From Megalonaias nervosa (taxonomy: Eukaryota; Mollusca; Bivalvia; Unionida; Unionidae): a DNA stretch of 64,000 bases. The DNA lies in the NCBI GenBank assembly GCA_016617855.1, contig JAECUM010003209.1, forward strand, positions 62,001 through 126,000. The letters are read 5' to 3'. Numbering within the stretch: the stretch's first letter is position 1; each line of letters begins with the position of its first letter. A program made the translations under genes and the position numbers. Shown one piece after another: positions 11,500 through 25,191 of this stretch. The notes beneath the pieces are model-generated. The model searched no databases, was not told the DNA's origin, and saw nothing but the letters and a program-made list of their open reading frames with translations.

Positions 11500-12513
11500 C
11501 CATCCATCAGCACAAGTTTATTACCTTAACTCCATCTCAGCTACTTTGAGGATTGCCATGAAACATTATACACACATTCATGTCATAGTCTGATGGTCTA
11601 GGTGGTCCTAAATGAATGAGGTGCTGCTTGGAAAACCAATATGGCTGCTTGTTATTACTACCCTTCTGAATGCATTGTTATGTTGACATAGGATTTTCTT
11701 TAAAAGACTACTTATAAATGAAAACAGTACTGATCTGACATTCAGTTTGGCCACCACTGCAGCCATCTTGAAAATCTTATTGTTACTGCTTGTCACAACC
11801 CAGCTACGCATATTATAAATAATATTGCAGAAGGTGTGCATTAAATTAAATTACATTGAGCCTGCAGTCAGTAATGCTGACACTCTAGATACATAGAACA
11901 AGTTGGTCCTAAATGAAAATGGTGCCAATCTGACATCCAACATGACCACCATGGCAGCCATCTACAGATCATGTTATCACTATTCCTTCTAAATGGAAAG
12001 TCATGTCAGCACAAGGTTTCACTAAAAGACATCTTATGCTTTCGAGTTGGTCCTAAATGAAAATGGTACCACTAGGACATTTAATATGGCTGCCACAATG
12101 ACCATCATGAAAATCTTGTTATCACTACTCCTGAATGAAGGATCGTATCAACATGGGATTTTCACCTTTTTTTGGTCTGCTCGGTCCTAAATGAAAATGG
12201 TGCCACTCAAGCATCTAGTATTGCTGCCATAGTATCCATCTTGAAAATCATGTTGTCCTCCTGACTGGATAGTGAGATTGGCATAGTCTTTTCACTTAAA
12301 GACTTCTTATGATGTCTAGTTGGTCCAAAATGAAAACAGTACTGATCTGACATCCAGTTTGGCCACCACTGCAGCCATCTTGAAAATCTTATTGTTACTC
12401 TTTGTCACAACCCAACTACGCATATTATAAATAATACTGCAGAAGGTGTGCATTAAAATAAATTACTCTGAGCCCGCAGTCAGTAATGCTGACATTCTAG
12501 ATACATAGAACAA
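11500..12513. repeat. About 180-bp repeats with a recent 180-bp duplication
   Basis: Units recur with GGTCCTAAATGAAAATGGTG, GCCACCATGGCAGCCATCTT and GAAAATCTTGTTATCACTAC. Within this cluster, about 11714-11892 and 12334-12513 are almost identical. Both run from AACAGTACTGATCTGACAT through CTACGCATATTATAAATAAT to AGATACATAGAACAA. That indicates recent duplication or gene conversion between units. Confidence 0.7.
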
Positions 12514-15497
12514 CTCAAGGTTGAATAGATAAATATCAAATATGAAAGATCAATTCAAATAATTTCCTGGACATAAATCTTCAATCTCAAATTTCAATAA
12601 TAATTTGAACGTAAAGCTTCAGTTCAATACTATTTTGACACAATAATGGCCTTGTTAACCAAATGCCACTTTACATTTAATTCATCACATGGAAGTTAAT
12701 GTCCTAATGTGAGAGAGTCTCTGTTCAGTATATTGGCCCTAGTACTCATCTGTTATAATTTCTCTTCCTTCCTCCTGTATTTCATGCCTCTTGCATGCAC
12801 CCTGTGAGTTTACTTGGCTTCCTTCACCTTCTGCCTTCTTTCCTTCTCCTTCCATCTTACTGTGTCTTCACAGTGTACACCCAGGAATCTCTCAGTGCTA
12901 TCTCTTGCGAGCACCCTGGGATAGCTTCCTTTAGAAGCTTGTTTTACCCAGTTCAAATTTCTTTCTTTTTACAAGTTAAGTTGTGGAGTGACCTACTGCT
13001 AAAACTCCCTGTTCAGCAGAGGCTTTTCACTCTGCCTCAGATAACATGTCTGTACCGTTCAGGAGCTAGCAGCACACTAATATCATTCTGTGTATTATTT
13101 TTATGGACATTTGATAATAGGATACTTTTTCCACACTTTTCTATGTAATGACCCTTACATGGTATTTTTGTATTATTTTGGATTGCTTGGACTCTTAGCT
13201 ATATAAAAATAATTTTTTAAAACATGAAATGCTCCAACATATCAAAAACAATCATCCCACAGTATAATTTGTGATCAGTGTGTGGATAACCTGATGTCAT
13301 GATCACATAAATTTCAAAATGTTGAGAGATAATAAATTTTTAAAAAAAATTGTATCCTTTTGATGACTGAGAAATAAAATTGAAATTAATTCTTCACTAG
13401 TTTAGAATTCTAAATAGAGGATGTTATGAGTGATCATTTGGTGTCAAAAATTTAGACACGAGTTAAATTATATTATATACATGCCATAAAATGTTTGCAT
13501 TAAGTGGTTTTTGTATTACCGTATGAGTTTGAAAGGATAAATTTTCTTATCAAATGAACACATGTGTGAGATTCTGTTTATCAAATAACATTAATGACTC
13601 AGTCTATGATGTAAACTCATTAATATTATATATTAATATAATCATGAATATCAGTATCTCTGGAATTAAGTTCTTCCATCTGATCTCATGTAAATTTCTA
13701 TCAATTCAACAGCCATCAGGACTTTGATTGTATTTATCAGTTTAATAAATTTCATATCCATTGAACACAAGTTTGAAATTCTCTATATTTCACATCATAC
13801 TGATGGCTTTAATACAATCCAAGATGTTGTTAATTGGTGTTGCCCAAGGTATTACACACGTGCCAGCCATTAAAATTTTTTTCCTGCTGAAATGACCCTT
13901 AAAATACAAAAATACAGTAATCAGACTAATTATACAGCAGTAACTCTGATGTTTTAATCTTCCAGTGACTTTCACGCAGAGCACCTGCATGGCAGAACAT
14001 CTGCATGATCAAAGGTTTTGCCGATAGTATCATCCAAAAATATCCAGCAAATGAACAATGTTGTAGAAAGGGACAATCAGTTTCTGAAAAGAGAATTTAA
14101 AAAAAAACAATATTCAGATTCTTGGATATGCTTTTGAAAAAAAAAATCAGGAATGGCAGCAATTAGATTTAATGAACATTGTGTGTCGATTTTGAGGGTG
14201 ACCATGGGGTCTAAACCACTTGACTTCCACTTCACTGCCATCTCATCTCTGTCCGGGTTCAAGTCTCAGACTTGGCTAATGTGTGTGCGTGTGAGAAAAG
14301 CTGCCATTAGCTTCCCATAGGTTGGTGGTTCTTACTGGGGATTTCCTGGGTTCTTCCTCCACCAATTAATCTGGCTGCCATATACAGCCTATTTTTGTGC
14401 TGAGAAATGCTCTTAAACTCACCACAACAGCATTGATTTTGAGTATTGCTCATGGCACATAAGATGATTGCCACCACAATGTGTTATTGAAAAAAAGGAC
14501 AAAAAAGATTACACACAGTTGTGAGAACTAGCAAGAAAAAACCATTGACTTCCAAGGGCTTTGTAGTGCAGTGGTTGAAACTGAACTGGAAGTCATTATA
14601 GCACAAGTCTACTTTATAAATGTTTTATTTGAATATAATCTTGCCTTTGCAGCATTAGATAACTTTTTAATTTTTCAAATGCTCTAAGTTGACAATAGCA
14701 GTACAAGATATTTTAACTTATCGAATGCTCCAAGTTGACAATTTTAACTTTTCCAATGCCCTTTATCCAGGTTGACAATAGCAGTACATGGTATTTCATT
14801 ACACCTTGCTGAATATTGGTCTAACATACTGTAGAATACAGACTGCCTTACTGACAAGGTCTTATTTGAGTTGGCAAGTCTGTTACTGTAGTTTGGCAAA
14901 CTGTATTTATGATATTACATCATGATGCAAATTAAAGGTAAACATTATGTAATAAAGTTTGGTTTTGAAAAAAGTTCTAATTATGTGAATATTTCCTAGG
15001 AACCTTGGTTGGACATTTTACAGCATCAACATCAGAGTTCAGTTTTCTAGTTTTTATTTTTTAATTTCTACAACATGAAAGAAGTGTGAATCTGCCACAC
15101 TGTGTACTACAAAGTTAGATCATGGTATAATTATATAGATTTATAGAAAAGAATGAAAAAATAAAACACTTTGAGGCATTCTTCTACACATCCTTTACTG
15201 TGAAAAAAGTCATTAAATAGAAACAATCTTATTCCCATGCATGATCAGAGATCTAGAATAGACCCAATGCACTCTTCTTCATGTGGCTATATGGAAATAA
15301 TGGAGGCAATAGTCACTGTGGCTCAATGGTTTGTGTTCACAACTTTCAAGTGAAAGGGTTCAGATTTGAATCCTACTATTAGAAAAGTCTGGATTTTGTT
15401 GGAGAAGACATTTTGCTTTGACACTAATCATATGGTAATAAACCAAAATGAGTAGCAGTTCAATTTGTTTTTCTTTTTCTTTATTCTTTCTCCTTAG

Positions 15498-15616
15498 GTG
15501 GTGGTAGGGCTCTGTGCCACGGACGAGTGTGGAAAAGGGATGGAACTCTTGCCATGTCTGTTGCCCAGGAAGGTGTTGTGAGAAACAAACCAGTGGAGAC
15601 TGTATCCAAGTTGTAG
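15498..15616 (+). CDS. ACOT8: Acyl-CoA thioesterase 8, first copy, last exon with peroxisomal signal
   Basis: The exon begins after the acceptor TTTCTCCTTAG and completes the codon split at 4426. It encodes GGRALCHGRVWKRDGTLAMS, then VAQEGVVR, and ends in ETVSKL followed by TAG. The AQEG motif carries the conserved Gln of the TesB/ACOT8 active site. The C-terminal SKL is a canonical type 1 peroxisomal targeting signal, so the enzyme should act in the peroxisome matrix on products of fatty-acid and bile-acid-type beta-oxidation. A poly(A) signal lies 17 bases after the stop. Confidence 0.95.
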
Positions 15617-15632
15617 TGGAATTTTGTATTTA

Positions 15633-15638
15633 AATAAA
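15633..15638 (+). terminator. Poly(A) signal of ACOT8 copy 1
   Basis: AATAAA lies within TTTAAATAAATG, 17 bases after the stop codon, so the 3' untranslated region may be very short. Confidence 0.6.
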
Positions 15639-18600
15639 TGTTATTTGAATGTTTAATTAAGTTTTTGTAAAGAATCAAAATTAATTCCAGTATTCATTAC
15701 AAAGAGAGAGCTGGAAACAACACATCTGAATCTAGTCAACCCTCTTTTATCAGTGAATGGAATTTTTTAAATGCCCCACTGCTTGCAGATAACCTGTTCA
15801 ACTTTTGTTGGCCATTACTGCAAATTTTTTAAATTTGTACACCTTTTTTAACTTTTGGACAGATTCTTTTGACAAAACCCTTATTTGCATGATGAAGCAA
15901 GGAACATTTGATGTAGACAAACAAAATTTGATAGGATTTGTTGTATTCATAATTATGTAGATTACCTGATTAGATTTTCAGGCCATTACAGCAAGTTTTT
16001 AACAACTTTACTTTTTTCATAACTTTCTTTTACTTTGCCTTTTTTAATGGAAACTTTGTTGGCAGAATTAAGCAAAACCACTTGAGTTAGACAAATGAAG
16101 TTTGATATGCATATCTGTACTAGTATGTAGCTGAATAGATTTTCATGTCATTTTGGCAATATTTCAAATTTTTCTAAATCTTTTTAAATTTGGGGTCTGC
16201 AGTTTGGGAATATGTTTTACAAACTCAAACTATTACTCTTCTTATGCTGTGTGTCCATCTCTTATTAAACCATTTTAAAGTTTAGAGCAAATTTGTGTCT
16301 TGTCAGTGCTTCAGAGTGTAATCAAAGGAGCTTGTATAGATAACGTGCTTGTAAGTATGTATGTAAATTATCTCTGTTGTATATTTTTTTGTATGTATTT
16401 GGAATGTCCGAGAATATGGTGTTATATGGATATTTGAATACTGTTGTGCATATAAATTTGCTTTAGAAGCAGGTGCTTCCTTTCCTTATATACTCAGGAT
16501 GAAAAGTTTAATATCTACATATAATATATCTTTGAAAATATTACCGTATTATATGCATATACCAAGGATCTTGAAATCCGAATAGCTCTTGCCAGACATT
16601 TTTTCCCCAGCATTAAATTTGGCATCCAGATATTTGCACAATTTAATATAAAAATATTTAAATTGTTGTAAAAAATTAAGCTAATATTTAAATAATTATT
16701 AAATTGAATGGAAATTGTGTCATTTTCAGTTTTTGATTTTGCTGTTCCTTAAGTGTTAATCTGATCCTTCAGGCTTCTCTAGTTTTCTCTCAAACCATTT
16801 TTTTATATTAAAAAAAAATTCTATTTGAGATAACTATGCTGTTGAATTTCACCGAACAGCAGTATTTGAATCCGCTCTACTGTTTTTCAAAGTTAATAAT
16901 TCACAAGAAGGAAATGCATAACACTTAGGTCATTGAGACCTAGTGTTGCATGAATCAATCAGTAAGAATGTACCTTTCAAAACACTAGTGACTTCATAAT
17001 ATGGCATATTGAAGATGCTCCTGAATAAAAGTGACTTTAAAATTCATTGATCACAACTGAAAGCCCACCCACAAGTAACACAAAAACACATAAATAAAAG
17101 GACCTATAATTGGGTAGAATGCTTTGCAGACATCTGGGTTATTTAGTGATATTCAGCTAGAGTTAGAGATTTTGCAAAAGAACACAAATCAAAAGGAGCT
17201 TGTTAGTTAGGTCATCATTCAGTACTTTGCACATGAAGTAAAGCACATGCATTGTCCAATGTGTATCCCAAAGGAAGTTTAGACAGTGAAAGAATTGAGG
17301 AGGGTTGAGGGATTGAATCACTAGCTGCTCAGTCTGAATATGAGGATAGTGACATTAATCTTAGCAACCATTCATCCGACAAATTGAAGGAAAATGAGTT
17401 GGAAGATAAGTCAGAGGATGAAACGTTAGGTCCGTTACTGTAGACTGAGATTCTGTGACATATGACAAAGCATGTATTTATTAGCCCACAGGAGAGTCTA
17501 TCAAGATGCTACTGATTATATGGTTTGCACTTTTTACCCGATTTTGATTAGTACACATTTATGTGTTTTCTATCTATAGATTATAGTATCTTTTTTCTTT
17601 TCAATTAGGGTCTAGGTTTCACAAATCATTTTGTTCTAAAGGTCTGATATGTGATGCCATACTGCCACACATAAAAAGCAGATGGTGTGTTAAGTTAGTG
17701 TAATGTATATAGTACAGACCCTTGGGCAAATGCAGCCATTTTGAGATATCTGGATTATGCATTAGTGTGACACAATATCTTAAAAATCATCCAAGTGTCA
17801 AAAAGAATTACTATTATATGGGGTGAATAGTACTTTAAAATTTTTGGGGTGAATACATGTACATTTGTATTACTCTTTAAGTATATGATATATTCAAAAG
17901 AAGCATACATAAAGATGTTATGTATTACCCAGCTTCACTTCCTGTCTTTAATACCTGTAAATTATATAATATTAAGATCCATTGAAGTCCTTATATTAAG
18001 GACAACACTTTTGATTCTTCTTGTTGTTAGGCAATTTTTGTAAAACTGGCCTTTTCAGCAGCTTGACATAGCAGTCGCTTTGGTGTCTGTATGCATATCC
18101 ATATATCCTTTCTTATGTCTGTCCATATGTCAATCTATAGTCTTAATTAATCTCAGTGGTAAAGTTGTTTTCTTTATGGGCCAGTTTCTCAAGATACACC
18201 ACAGAGTCATGTTACCTAATAGGTAGACACATCTTTTGTATTTTACTAAAACGCTTGCAGGTTGGCTGGATATACAATCCTTGACCAGCTTCTTGTCTCC
18301 TCACAAATTTTGCAACATTGGTTTCTGTTTCATGTTTTATTGTTGATTTTATTATTGACTAGGGTCATAAGAATTTATCTTCATCTGATGCAGTAACATC
18401 TTTATATGCAAATTGACGCAAGCTTTCTATGACTGGCCAATTTTGTAATAATTGTGTTGATTGTTGTTTTATCACAGACATGGCAAATGTCATGGATATC
18501 TTGGGACAGAGAGTAAGGGTGGGCCTTCTACTTTTGGAGGATGTGACTTAAACATTTTCTTGTAGTTTATTGAGCGTTTTAAACTTATGATAATCTTGTT

Positions 18601-19364
18601 TGATGGATAGTGTAACTTTAGAACCTGCAGCTTTGACAGTGCTAATAATATAGCAGGAAAATGTAAAGACTTCAGTATTTTGTGCTACAGAGTTTTTACA
18701 GGCCTTAGAACCACCTGTGTATCATTTGGTCTAATATAAATTAATTGAATTTCAATGCATAAGTCAATGTATGTAGCCAGAATATAGAATTTGTGAAAAA
18801 GTTTCTTGTAAGAGAGATTATAATACATGACTGAGGACATTTAGTTTGTCAATAATTTGTGCAAGTTTTATATCCTTTATATGCTGCCATTGTTTAACTC
18901 ACAGAAATTTAATCCTGCTACAATATTAGGAGTTGCAGTATTTCATCATTCTGCATGGTGCAGAAACAACAGGCCTGCATTCACTCATAGTTTTCATGGG
19001 TATGTATTGCAATGCTTGTCAGCCATATAAAAATTAGAAACTTTAATCTGCGAGATTGAGTACTTGTTTAGCAAAATCAGTGTGTGTCTCCATGTAATCA
19101 TTGGTTTAACAGGTGTCATTAACTTCTCTAAGTAATGAAAATGTATTCATAAAAATAGTGAGTTAACAGTGCTACCTTCACTTGCAAAGCAAGCCATTAT
19201 GAATGGTCATATGCCACTGAAACCTGTTTAGTATAACTCTTGTATTTGAAATTTATTCATGCAGTCATTACATTTAGGAGCTTGTTTAATTGTAATTGTA
19301 ATTGTTGTTCAACATACTATTTAATGATTTATATTATCACATAGTCAGTACACTTGATCTATAG

Positions 19365-20165
19365 TGTGTGCAGCTTAATATTTTTTATATTATAAGATGT
19401 TAACATATCACTTTATGTGATTTTTATTGGTCCAAATAATTCTATGAAATTCTTGCACAGTATTCTCTTTACTGATTGGCTCTGACTGTGGGAAAATTTC
19501 ATTACCTCACCTGCTGGAACTTTTTGTTTTTATTTTTACTACTATCATTTTGGCAGCCATTTTTTCAAATCGACTGTCCAAAAGGAATTGTGGCAAAAAG
19601 TCACATCTGTCTGAATATGGGGGCTCTTTATGCCATGTATGGATTATCATGTACCGAAAAATGGCATTAAACCCCAACAACAACGACAACAACAACAAAT
19701 AAAATTAAGGGGATTGGTCAATTGATAGCATGCATGTGAAAAGGGGCTGGAGTATATCCACCCTATATACAAGAGCAGTTTAAATGTTAACTTATAGGAG
19801 TAAATGAACTCACCTCTGTTCACAGAAGAATGTGGACATAAACCACCCTCCAAACTGAAAGAATGTTAGCCAAGCACAGTATGTTTATGCTGTAAAAATA
19901 ATAGCTCTTATCATGTGACACAATTCTGAATTTGTCAGTATGGTCTACTGTTCCAAATCGAATAATGCAAATATCCAGTCACAAATACATTACTGTAAAT
20001 CTGGAATAACTGCATCCATAATTATCCCATCACCTATCCAACAATCTAAATACTTAGAAGTGAAACTGAGTGATACACTGTCACTGTTAAAACGTTTCTC
20101 TATGTGACATCATACTGAACTTGCATGTAATTCTGTGTTGAAAAATTATGTTGTTTGAGTCAAAT
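19365..20165 (+). repeat. Dispersed repeat, copy 1
   Basis: This roughly 800-bp block has a diverged copy in the same orientation at about 52905-53775. Shared landmarks include GAAATTCTTGCACAGTATT, TTTACTGATTGGCT, GCATTAAAC followed by CAACAACAACAA, ATTGATAGCATGCATG, and AACTCACCTCTGTTCACAGA. No coding frame is conserved between copies. It behaves as an uncharacterised interspersed element. Confidence 0.75.
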
Positions 20166-20725
20166 ATTCTGTGTATTCGGAAGGACAGTCGCTCCTTGAA
20201 TTATAATTGGTAAAAATTAAACAAATAAAGATTACTAGTTATAGTACAGTGCAAAAAATTCCAGGGACTATTTTTTTACAAACAACAAATGAAAGGTGCT
20301 ACGTCTGAGTCAAAATGAATGAAATTATTTCTTCTTTCACTCCTATTTACATTCAAATAAAAACTATGTGATAAACAGAATCTCAGATGGGTAATGATTT
20401 AATGTTAAATTATTAAACTTGTTTCATAAATTCAATATTAAATCATTATCCATTTGAGATCCTTTATATATGTTCTTTTTTTGGAAAGAAACAATGAACA
20501 AATTAACAAGTCAATGAAGAAATGAATGAATGAATGAATGTGTAACCGTATCAGTTTTTTGTTTTTTTTACAAAATGTTTGAATGATTTGTTGAATTTGT
20601 TATTATAATAAAATGTTTTTGAATTAGATGAATAAGTTTTTTTTTTGTTTTTTTTAATTTCATTTATCTAGATGAATTCTTTGTATTCTTTGTCAGTATA
20701 ATCAACTCTCTTCTTCTCATACATG

Positions 20726-20727
<2 letters not shown>

Positions 20728-20774
<47 letters not shown>
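20728..20774. repeat. (AC)n microsatellite
   Basis: An uninterrupted AC dinucleotide run is followed by TATA-rich sequence. Confidence 0.95.
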
Positions 20775-20776
<2 letters not shown>

Positions 20777-22546
20777 TATAATATATAATTGTCACAGAAT
20801 CAAGATTGTAAATGCTAGATCATACTGAGTTGCCAGCATGCAAAATTCCAGATTATTTTGAGATGCGAAGAATCAAGTCATTATCTGGATTTTGATCTGA
20901 CGAGATGAGATCTGGCAGTCAGACTGCTTTACTGTGATGGTCGTATTTTTTGCTATACACCTATCAATTTTGAAATAATTATAACACTGACAATTTCAAA
21001 TTCATTATTCTGGAAACTGACAAACATTACCAAAGATGAACTTTCATAAATGGGTTGTACTGCACAGTACATTATTGCCTGATTCCCAGACCATTGGTAA
21101 CTACTGCTCATATGTGGGCTCGGTGTGTGCAAATCCACTATTTCAAAATGGTGGCAGTCTGGTGTACAGTTTCTATCACTATCTTGAAATTAAAATCTGG
21201 TAAGAGAACCAGTACAATATGATTGTCTTTGGTACTATTAAAGATGTTTCCAGTAGAATTTTGTTCATATAATCTGAATAAAAATTAAATTCAGATTGCC
21301 CAGATTTCAGATTATGAATTATAAAACTACACATAAATTTCAAATTTAGAATGCACATATTGGATCAACAGTGTAATGTGGGCTGCATCTTGTGTGACAA
21401 CTTTGCTTCTTTAGTCAACAATTTCTTTTTTTGCTTACTGTGTATACAGACATAAATTCTTATAAACATTGGATGTTTTTACATGCATTAAATGACAGTA
21501 ATATAGTGAATAAGTGCAACAATGGTAACATTCTTCAAACCATGTGCTGTGTTTTGATAATTAAGCAAGTTCAAGACATTGCTAAATGGTGCTTTTTTAA
21601 ACCCAAAGAATCTATCTGAATCTTGTGCAAATGAAAGTACTTAAAAGTATATTCTTGTTTCTTTAATTTCATTTGCAGATTTATAAGTTTTAATCAATGC
21701 CCACAAATGGGCAGCACTTTATCACCAACTACCCTGACCACCTGAACTGTCCTGTTAATTGAATTCACATTTACCCTAAAGTTGAAAGCTTTAAATATTC
21801 TACATCTGTGTCAGCACTGTTTGCATTATTTCAACATCGTTTAATTATATTCGATCTATGATCTGCATGATCAGTTGCATCTTTCATAGATATCATTGTT
21901 GGGCCAGCTGTTCTTGTGTAATCATCACTCTATCTGAAGAGTCCAAGAATTGTTGTTGCCACGTTAAACATTGTCTAGAATTGATTTGATTTCCTTTCCA
22001 TTGATGGAATAATGTGTATTGTTAAATAACGCCATTGATAAACAATCCCACTAGGGTATTTGCATCTCACATGGCATTGTTCTCACGCATCAGTTTTCCC
22101 TCCACTTTTAAGAATGCCTCACATGGAAGAAAAATCTAGATGTGTCTTGTACTTGCAATTCCATTTTTAATTGGTTTGAGTCTCTGGATGGATATGAGTA
22201 ATACTGAAAATCTCTCTTGCTTCGATCCACTGACACAGGCGTTCCCATGTTAAATGCTGGATAAAATACATCTTTGAACTGTGCCTTTGCGAAACTATAC
22301 ATTATTTTCTTTAATTCCACTGCGTGACGGCTTTACCACTCACGTCCAAACCCACTTCCCATTGCCAGATTTGCAGTAGCTAAATCTGACAATCTCTCTT
22401 AAGCGGCCTCATTAATGATTTTACTAACTGTAGGTGACATTGGTTTTGTCGATGGTATTGTAACTAGAAATTTTGTTGCTGATGTTCGTGTTACTAATCG
22501 TCGTATTCGATCTCGACAAAGCTGCCTGCAAGCACAGTTGTTTTAA

Positions 22547-22768
22547 TCAATCCACAGTAGCACTTCTAATACTATCCACAACTCGCGTTGTAACGTATTT
22601 AGCGGCGGGTGTAGCGTGGGATGATAAAGCTGTGAGTGCTTTTGGTGCGATCGCAAATAATCCACTAACAACATCACTAAGCCCGTAATATGTCATGTAT
22701 ACAGGTTTTCTAGCGTTAACTACACGAATGGCTTTCACACGTCGACACACGACTGTCGCGACTGTCAT
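22547..22768 (-). pseudogene. Possible pVI-like minor virion protein remnant
   Basis: This 73-residue frame lies immediately downstream of the minor capsid remnant and contains YYGLSDVVSGLFAIAPKAL, a Gly-Leu-rich amphipathic segment. The protein at 36427-36867 in the other Polinton has a similar segment and the same position next to the minor capsid gene. The match is short, so the assignment is mostly by position. Confidence 0.4.
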
Positions 22769-22773
22769 TGTTA

Positions 22774-23416
22774 TTAGTAAATGTCAGATCGATCTCTGAT
22801 GTACACGCGTATCTTGGATATTACACCACGCAGATCAACAACGTGCCCATCTTGATCTGCAAGGGAAAAACGATAATGTGTAAGCCGAGTATTATGGCTT
22901 GGAAGATAAACGTGCTGCGGGCGTAATTGATATCAAATCCTCTGGTTCCATGGTTGGTGAAAATCCAAACGGTATGTAACTCTGTACAACTACGCCCGTT
23001 GTGTCAAACTTGTTTTCATAACTGCCGCTGATAGCATCACAAGTTAAATTAACCTGGGTCGTTGAGGTCATTCTCACAATGTTAGGCCCGATATGATATC
23101 CAGTCCTTTTAGGTCCTGCACTCAAAATGTGCATACTTTCAGGAAGATCTTTGAGCCAACTAAGAACTGTTCTCAACGATGCCTTTCCAATGTTAGCCAG
23201 ATATTTTGGAGATTCAACGGCAATAACGGAGCTGAGTGTGGGCTCATGTTCATGAATAGAAATTTTGGAGTCTTTTCCAATCAACACCGAAATTCTTCGT
23301 CGAACCTCGTCATTGATTGAGGCAATATCGTACGCGCCTGTAGGAAGTTCAATAGTATGCCAGGTGTCACCTCTATCTGGTGAAAACACGCGTTTTATTT
23401 GCGGGCAGACCACCAA
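22774..23416 (-). pseudogene. Polinton penton-like minor capsid protein, frameshifted
   Basis: The main frame (22892-23416) has TWHTIELPTGAYDIASINDE near its start, then LSSVIAV, and QVNLTCDAISGSYENK with VQSYIPFGFSP near its end. These follow the order of the C-terminal two thirds of Polinton minor capsid (penton-type jelly-roll) proteins. Just after 22892 the frame shifts and the expected tail continues as VYLPSHNT, SLADQDGHVVDLRG and IRVYI, ending at a TAA at 22774-22776. The N-terminal portion is not recognisable beyond 23416. It would have formed capsid vertices. Confidence 0.72.
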
Positions 23417-23501
23417 AACGGTTGGGCTCGAATATTAGGCCAATTGTATTACCCTCGTAACAATGCAAGTGCGATTTAAAGTGTGCGTGAGTCATCAACG
23501 G

Positions 23502-23850
23502 TCACAGGTGCAGAAAAAGTCGCACTGAAGTTTGGTTTTGTGGATGAGGTATCGAGGTAACGCTCTGAGCTGTATTTACAACCACCTGTTGCATCGCAGC
23601 ATAGATTTCACGTACGACGCTGAGCGTCTCCCTACGAAGCGTTTTAACCGCCTCACAACTCGTCATCGGTGAACGAACTATGTTCATCATATATATCATA
23701 AATATCTTCAACAAGTTCATGCATCAACGCACGATACGTATCTCTATCCACAAAATCATTAGTGAGCAATCGCTGACAAATCGATGTAGTTACATTAATG
23801 ACTTCGCGTGCCTTTTTGCCTGCACGAACTGATCCCACTAGAATTTCCAA
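23502..23850 (-). pseudogene. Unidentified Polinton protein remnant, frameshifted
   Basis: Two overlapping frames look like one broken gene. The first is 65 residues (23653-23850), with SVRAGKKAREVINVTTS and DIYDIYDE. The second is 72 residues (23502-23720), with CEAVKTLRRETLSVVREIYA. Predicted helical, otherwise unrecognised. It lies between minor capsid and ATPase remnants, where small virion proteins are expected. Confidence 0.4.
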
Positions 23851-23864
23851 TCAATCAGCATTAG

Positions 23865-24237
23865 ATCGTTAGGGTCACACAGTCCACCAAGGCTGTTTCC
23901 TTTCTTTTCATATAACTGGTACCACCTATCTATTTGCTCGTTTAACCACGCATAGTATTCTTCCGGTGAGTCAAATCTGGGTATATGTTTTTGACCTCGC
24001 CACTTTCTAAATTGTTCTTTCTTTTCCTCTTGTATATGTAATTAGTCTTTCTTGTTCATTAATCCACCTTTGCATTTTTTCTTCCTGTGTATGTGTGCAG
24101 GTGTAGGAACAGGTGCTGGTTTTTGTTTTGATTGTTTTCTCCGCAGCTTTGGGTTTTGCTACACGCTGGCTAAGACGTTTAGATTCTTCTTTAAACCCTT
24201 TTATTTTCCCCACTTTTTTACTTATTCGCCTATCCAT
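23865..24237 (-). pseudogene. Unidentified small Polinton protein remnant
   Basis: An N-terminal frame at 24007-24237 is Lys-rich (KKVGKIKGFKEESKRLSQRV). After a break, a conserved-looking segment follows: FRKWRGQKHIPRFDSPEEYY, then AWLNEQIDRWYQLYEKKGNS and GLCDPNDLMLIDW. The Trp/Tyr-rich part resembles a structured domain, but I do not recognise the family. Confidence 0.4.
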
Positions 24238-24467
24238 TTGGATGGTTCTTCTGAGCGAAATTGAGGTACAGTTTGTTTCTCTATCCAGCTGTTTAACTTT
24301 TCCCTTTCATCTTTTACCGGTGAAAGTTCACACGTTTATAGAAAATAAACCCACCATTCACCAGAAGCTTGTTTGTTTCCAGTAAGCTCCCTGAATAATA
24401 ATTTAGGCCCATTCAACATTCATGTATTTATCATGTGTCTTTCATGCTATTTTTTTTTTTTTTTTTT

Positions 24468-25080
24468 TTATGTACTCTTTCCATTTGGAGGTCTCTCAAG
24501 AGCAACGAGAAGAGGCCTTGTAAAGATTAGCTGGTGCATATGGTCATTACAAAACTGAGGCAGTGTTCGCATCTGTGACTTGTACTCGGGCGGCACGTTT
24601 GGTATCCTGGCAAGTGTCTGTAATGTTTTCATCAAGTGCACGGGCACATATTCAACTTCCCTAACGGCTTCTCTCATTTCATCTTTGAATTCAACAATTG
24701 CCTCTGGCAAACGCGCAATAGTTTCTGCAATTGCTCTTGTGGTTTTTTATATCCTCGGTGCGTTTGGCTATCTTACGAACTGTACCAGGCGTTGCTTCTG
24801 TTCCCGTCAGCGCTTCCACTTGTTGTGTGGTTGCTCTGGGGGCCCTTTTAATATCCTCGGCACGTTCGGCAATTTCTTGTATGGGTCTAAACAGCTCTCA
24901 AATGTTTGTACAATCCCGGCTCTGATATCTTCTCGTGCAGTCTGTCGCGACTGTAACATATTTTTGACTTCTTTGCGGCCTTCTATCATATTTTGAATCA
25001 ATTCTCGCTGTTCTTGAGCAGCCTTGCGACGTCACTTCTCATACTCCTCAGTGACATCACTGCCGGACACTTTTTCATTT
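24468..25080 (-). pseudogene. Helical, charged Polinton protein remnant
   Basis: Broken frames at 24468-24710 and 24807-25001 carry related segments: LARIPNVPPEYKSQMRTLPQ in one and LPNVPRILKGPPEQPHNKW in the other. This suggests an internal repeat in one gene. The segment before them is acidic and helical. Function unknown. Confidence 0.35.
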
Positions 25081-25191
25081 GATTGTTTTCTTATTGTTTA
25101 TTTGACTCATCACCATGAGACAAGTTTGTGTGAGACGTGTCCGCATCTAAACCCTCACGATATTTGCCCCAGTTGGAACTAGGCGTTCCAG

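Larger units (their letters stand above)
4427..15497 (+). other. Large last intron of ACOT8 copy 1
   Basis: This 11-kb intron is mostly repeats: the 51-bp minisatellite, the hAT transposon nested inside it, degenerate GGTCAAGGTCACTG-type repeats at about 9.36-10.4 kb, and about 180-bp repeats at about 11.5-12.5 kb. From about 12.5 to 15.5 kb I see only AT-rich sequence without supported genes. Confidence 0.7.
15639..22100. other. Intergenic AT-rich region without supported genes
   Basis: From 15.7 to 16.2 kb there are two or three degenerate units of about 165 bp containing TTAGACAAA-GTTTGATA and GATTTTCAGGCCATTACAGCAA-like segments. A short acidic stretch near 17.3-17.44 kb (SEYEDSDINLSNHSSD) could be a transposon remnant but cannot be assigned. 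A dispersed repeat lies at 19365-20165 and a CA microsatellite at 20728-20774. I found no convincing host gene. Confidence 0.6.

Noticed and set aside
12795..13148. 117-residue open frame in the large intron
   Set aside because: Hydrophobic, low-complexity sequence with no domain, and no splice or promoter support.
17280..17445. Acidic coding stretch as a piggyBac transposase start
   Set aside because: The segment is short and low in complexity, and no catalytic region follows.
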